Below, one piece after another: positions 6,369 through 6,515 of a stretch of DNA of 6,515 nucleotides. The position numbers and the translations under genes are program-made. Location of the stretch: positions 1 through 6,515 of the forward strand of contig JAQBPC010000706.1 in NCBI GenBank assembly GCA_028287725.1. The letters run 5' to 3'. The first letter of the stretch is position 1. Every line of letters begins with the position of its first letter. Source of the DNA: Chloroflexota bacterium (GTDB lineage: Bacteria; Chloroflexota; UBA5177; JANWHV01). Under the pieces are notes generated by a model. That model was not told the DNA's origin. It saw only the letters and a list, made by a program, of their open reading frames with translations, and searched no databases.

Positions 6369-6402
6369 GGCCGGCGCACCACATGGACATTGTGCGCCGG
6401 CC
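6369..6402. terminator. 11-bp perfect hairpin downstream of the cupredoxin-type gene
   Basis: GGCCGGCGCAC (6369-6379) and GTGCGCCGGCC (6392-6402) form a perfect 11-bp stem with a 12-base loop. It starts 27 bases past the stop codon of the partial minus-strand gene, where a terminator would be expected. No T-run follows, so termination may need Rho, or the element may stabilise the transcript. An ATG on the minus strand (6388-6390) lies in the loop. Confidence 0.45.
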
Positions 6403-6429
6403 AGCGAGGTCGCGTCTTGACGCCAGCCC

Positions 6430-6515
6430 TTATTTGATTTGCAACGACGGTGCCTTGGCCGTGGCGGAAACGATGAAGTTATCCCACATGCCGGCCTGGA
6501 TGTGTCCGGGTACCA
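6430..6515 (-). CDS. Probable cupredoxin-domain copper protein, C-terminal end (5' part outside window)
   Basis: The minus strand is open from the window edge to a TAA at 6430-6432 and encodes 27 complete residues, VPGHIQAG then MWDNFIVSATAKAPSLQIK. The VPGHxxAGMW stretch followed by a closing beta strand matches the end of type-1 copper domains, where C-x4-H-x4-M supplies three ligands (as in sulfocyanin-like and plastocyanin-like proteins). The His and Met ligands are H4 and M9 of the visible fragment; the expected Cys would be two residues before the first complete codon, just outside the window. Such proteins are usually exported and carry electrons or form part of multicopper oxidases; the size and class of this one cannot be told. 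It lies on the same strand as the oxdC transcript but 360 bases upstream, with a hairpin between, so it is likely a separate unit. Confidence 0.6.
   Translation of the reverse strand, partial: VPGHIQAGMWDNFIVSATAKAPSLQIK

Larger units (their letters stand above)
6070..6429. other. Gap of 360 bases without a convincing gene; putative control region of the oxdC transcript
   Basis: This stretch separates the stop codon of the cupredoxin-type gene from the start of the 135-residue gene, both minus strand. It holds a GGGAGG ribosome-binding site at 6076-6081, two pairs of GGTAAC-type direct repeats, and an 11-bp hairpin. A TATCTT on the minus strand lies in the region where a -10 box could be, but the -35 partner (TTGCGC at 14 bases) is badly spaced, so no promoter is claimed. 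A plus-strand frame (6046-6420) runs through it but has no ribosome-binding site and no recognisable motif. A minus-strand 26-codon hydrophobic frame at 6310-6390 is discussed as a finding. Confidence 0.6.

Noticed and set aside
6046..6420. Plus-strand 124-codon open frame across the gap and the start of the 135-residue gene
   Set aside because: It begins at a TTG, has no ribosome-binding site there or at its internal ATG (6139), contains no recognisable motif, and overlaps a better-supported gene on the other strand.

Overview
This GC-rich window (strongly G/C-biased third codon positions) most resembles chromosomal sequence from a high-GC soil-type bacterium, Chloroflexota or Actinomycetota. 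The hints are a large STAND ATPase of the AfsR/COG3903 style, an SbtR-like TetR tail and a bacillus-type oxalate decarboxylase. The phylum call is inference and weak. There is no sign of an insertion sequence, a CRISPR array, or tRNA or rRNA genes.

Layout, left to right. The plus strand carries only the C-terminal end of a TetR-family regulator (1-216), convergent with everything else. All other genes lie on the minus strand, so they read from right to left. In transcription order they are: the C-terminal tail of a probable cupredoxin-type copper protein (6515-6430, cut by the window edge); a 360-base gap with several repeats and a strong hairpin; a 135-residue protein predicted to have an alpha/beta-barrel-like fold (6069-5662); a Mn-dependent bicupin oxalate decarboxylase, oxdC (5629-4454); a DUF1275/YoaK-type membrane protein (4242-3412); and a 957-residue DUF4062-STAND-TPR protein (3246-373).

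How they may work together. The 135-residue protein and oxdC are separated by about 30 bases and are very likely co-transcribed. All metal ligands and the catalytic lid glutamate of OxdC are present, so it should turn oxalate into formate and CO2 in the cytoplasm while consuming a proton. The DUF1275 gene follows after about 210 bases and may or may not share the transcript. The STAND gene has its own 165-base upstream region with a perfect 15-base inverted repeat and a small hairpin over its ribosome-binding site, so it is probably controlled separately.

The most interesting points are: the STAND protein, which pairs a DUF4062 domain with an AfsR-like ATPase/TPR body and has no recognisable DNA-binding domain; a cluster of GGTAAC/GTTACC elements at 6008-6345 around the start of the oxalate operon; an unusual residue in the OxdC active-site lid (SENET instead of SENST); and a tiny hydrophobic ORF whose start codon sits in the loop of an 11-bp hairpin.
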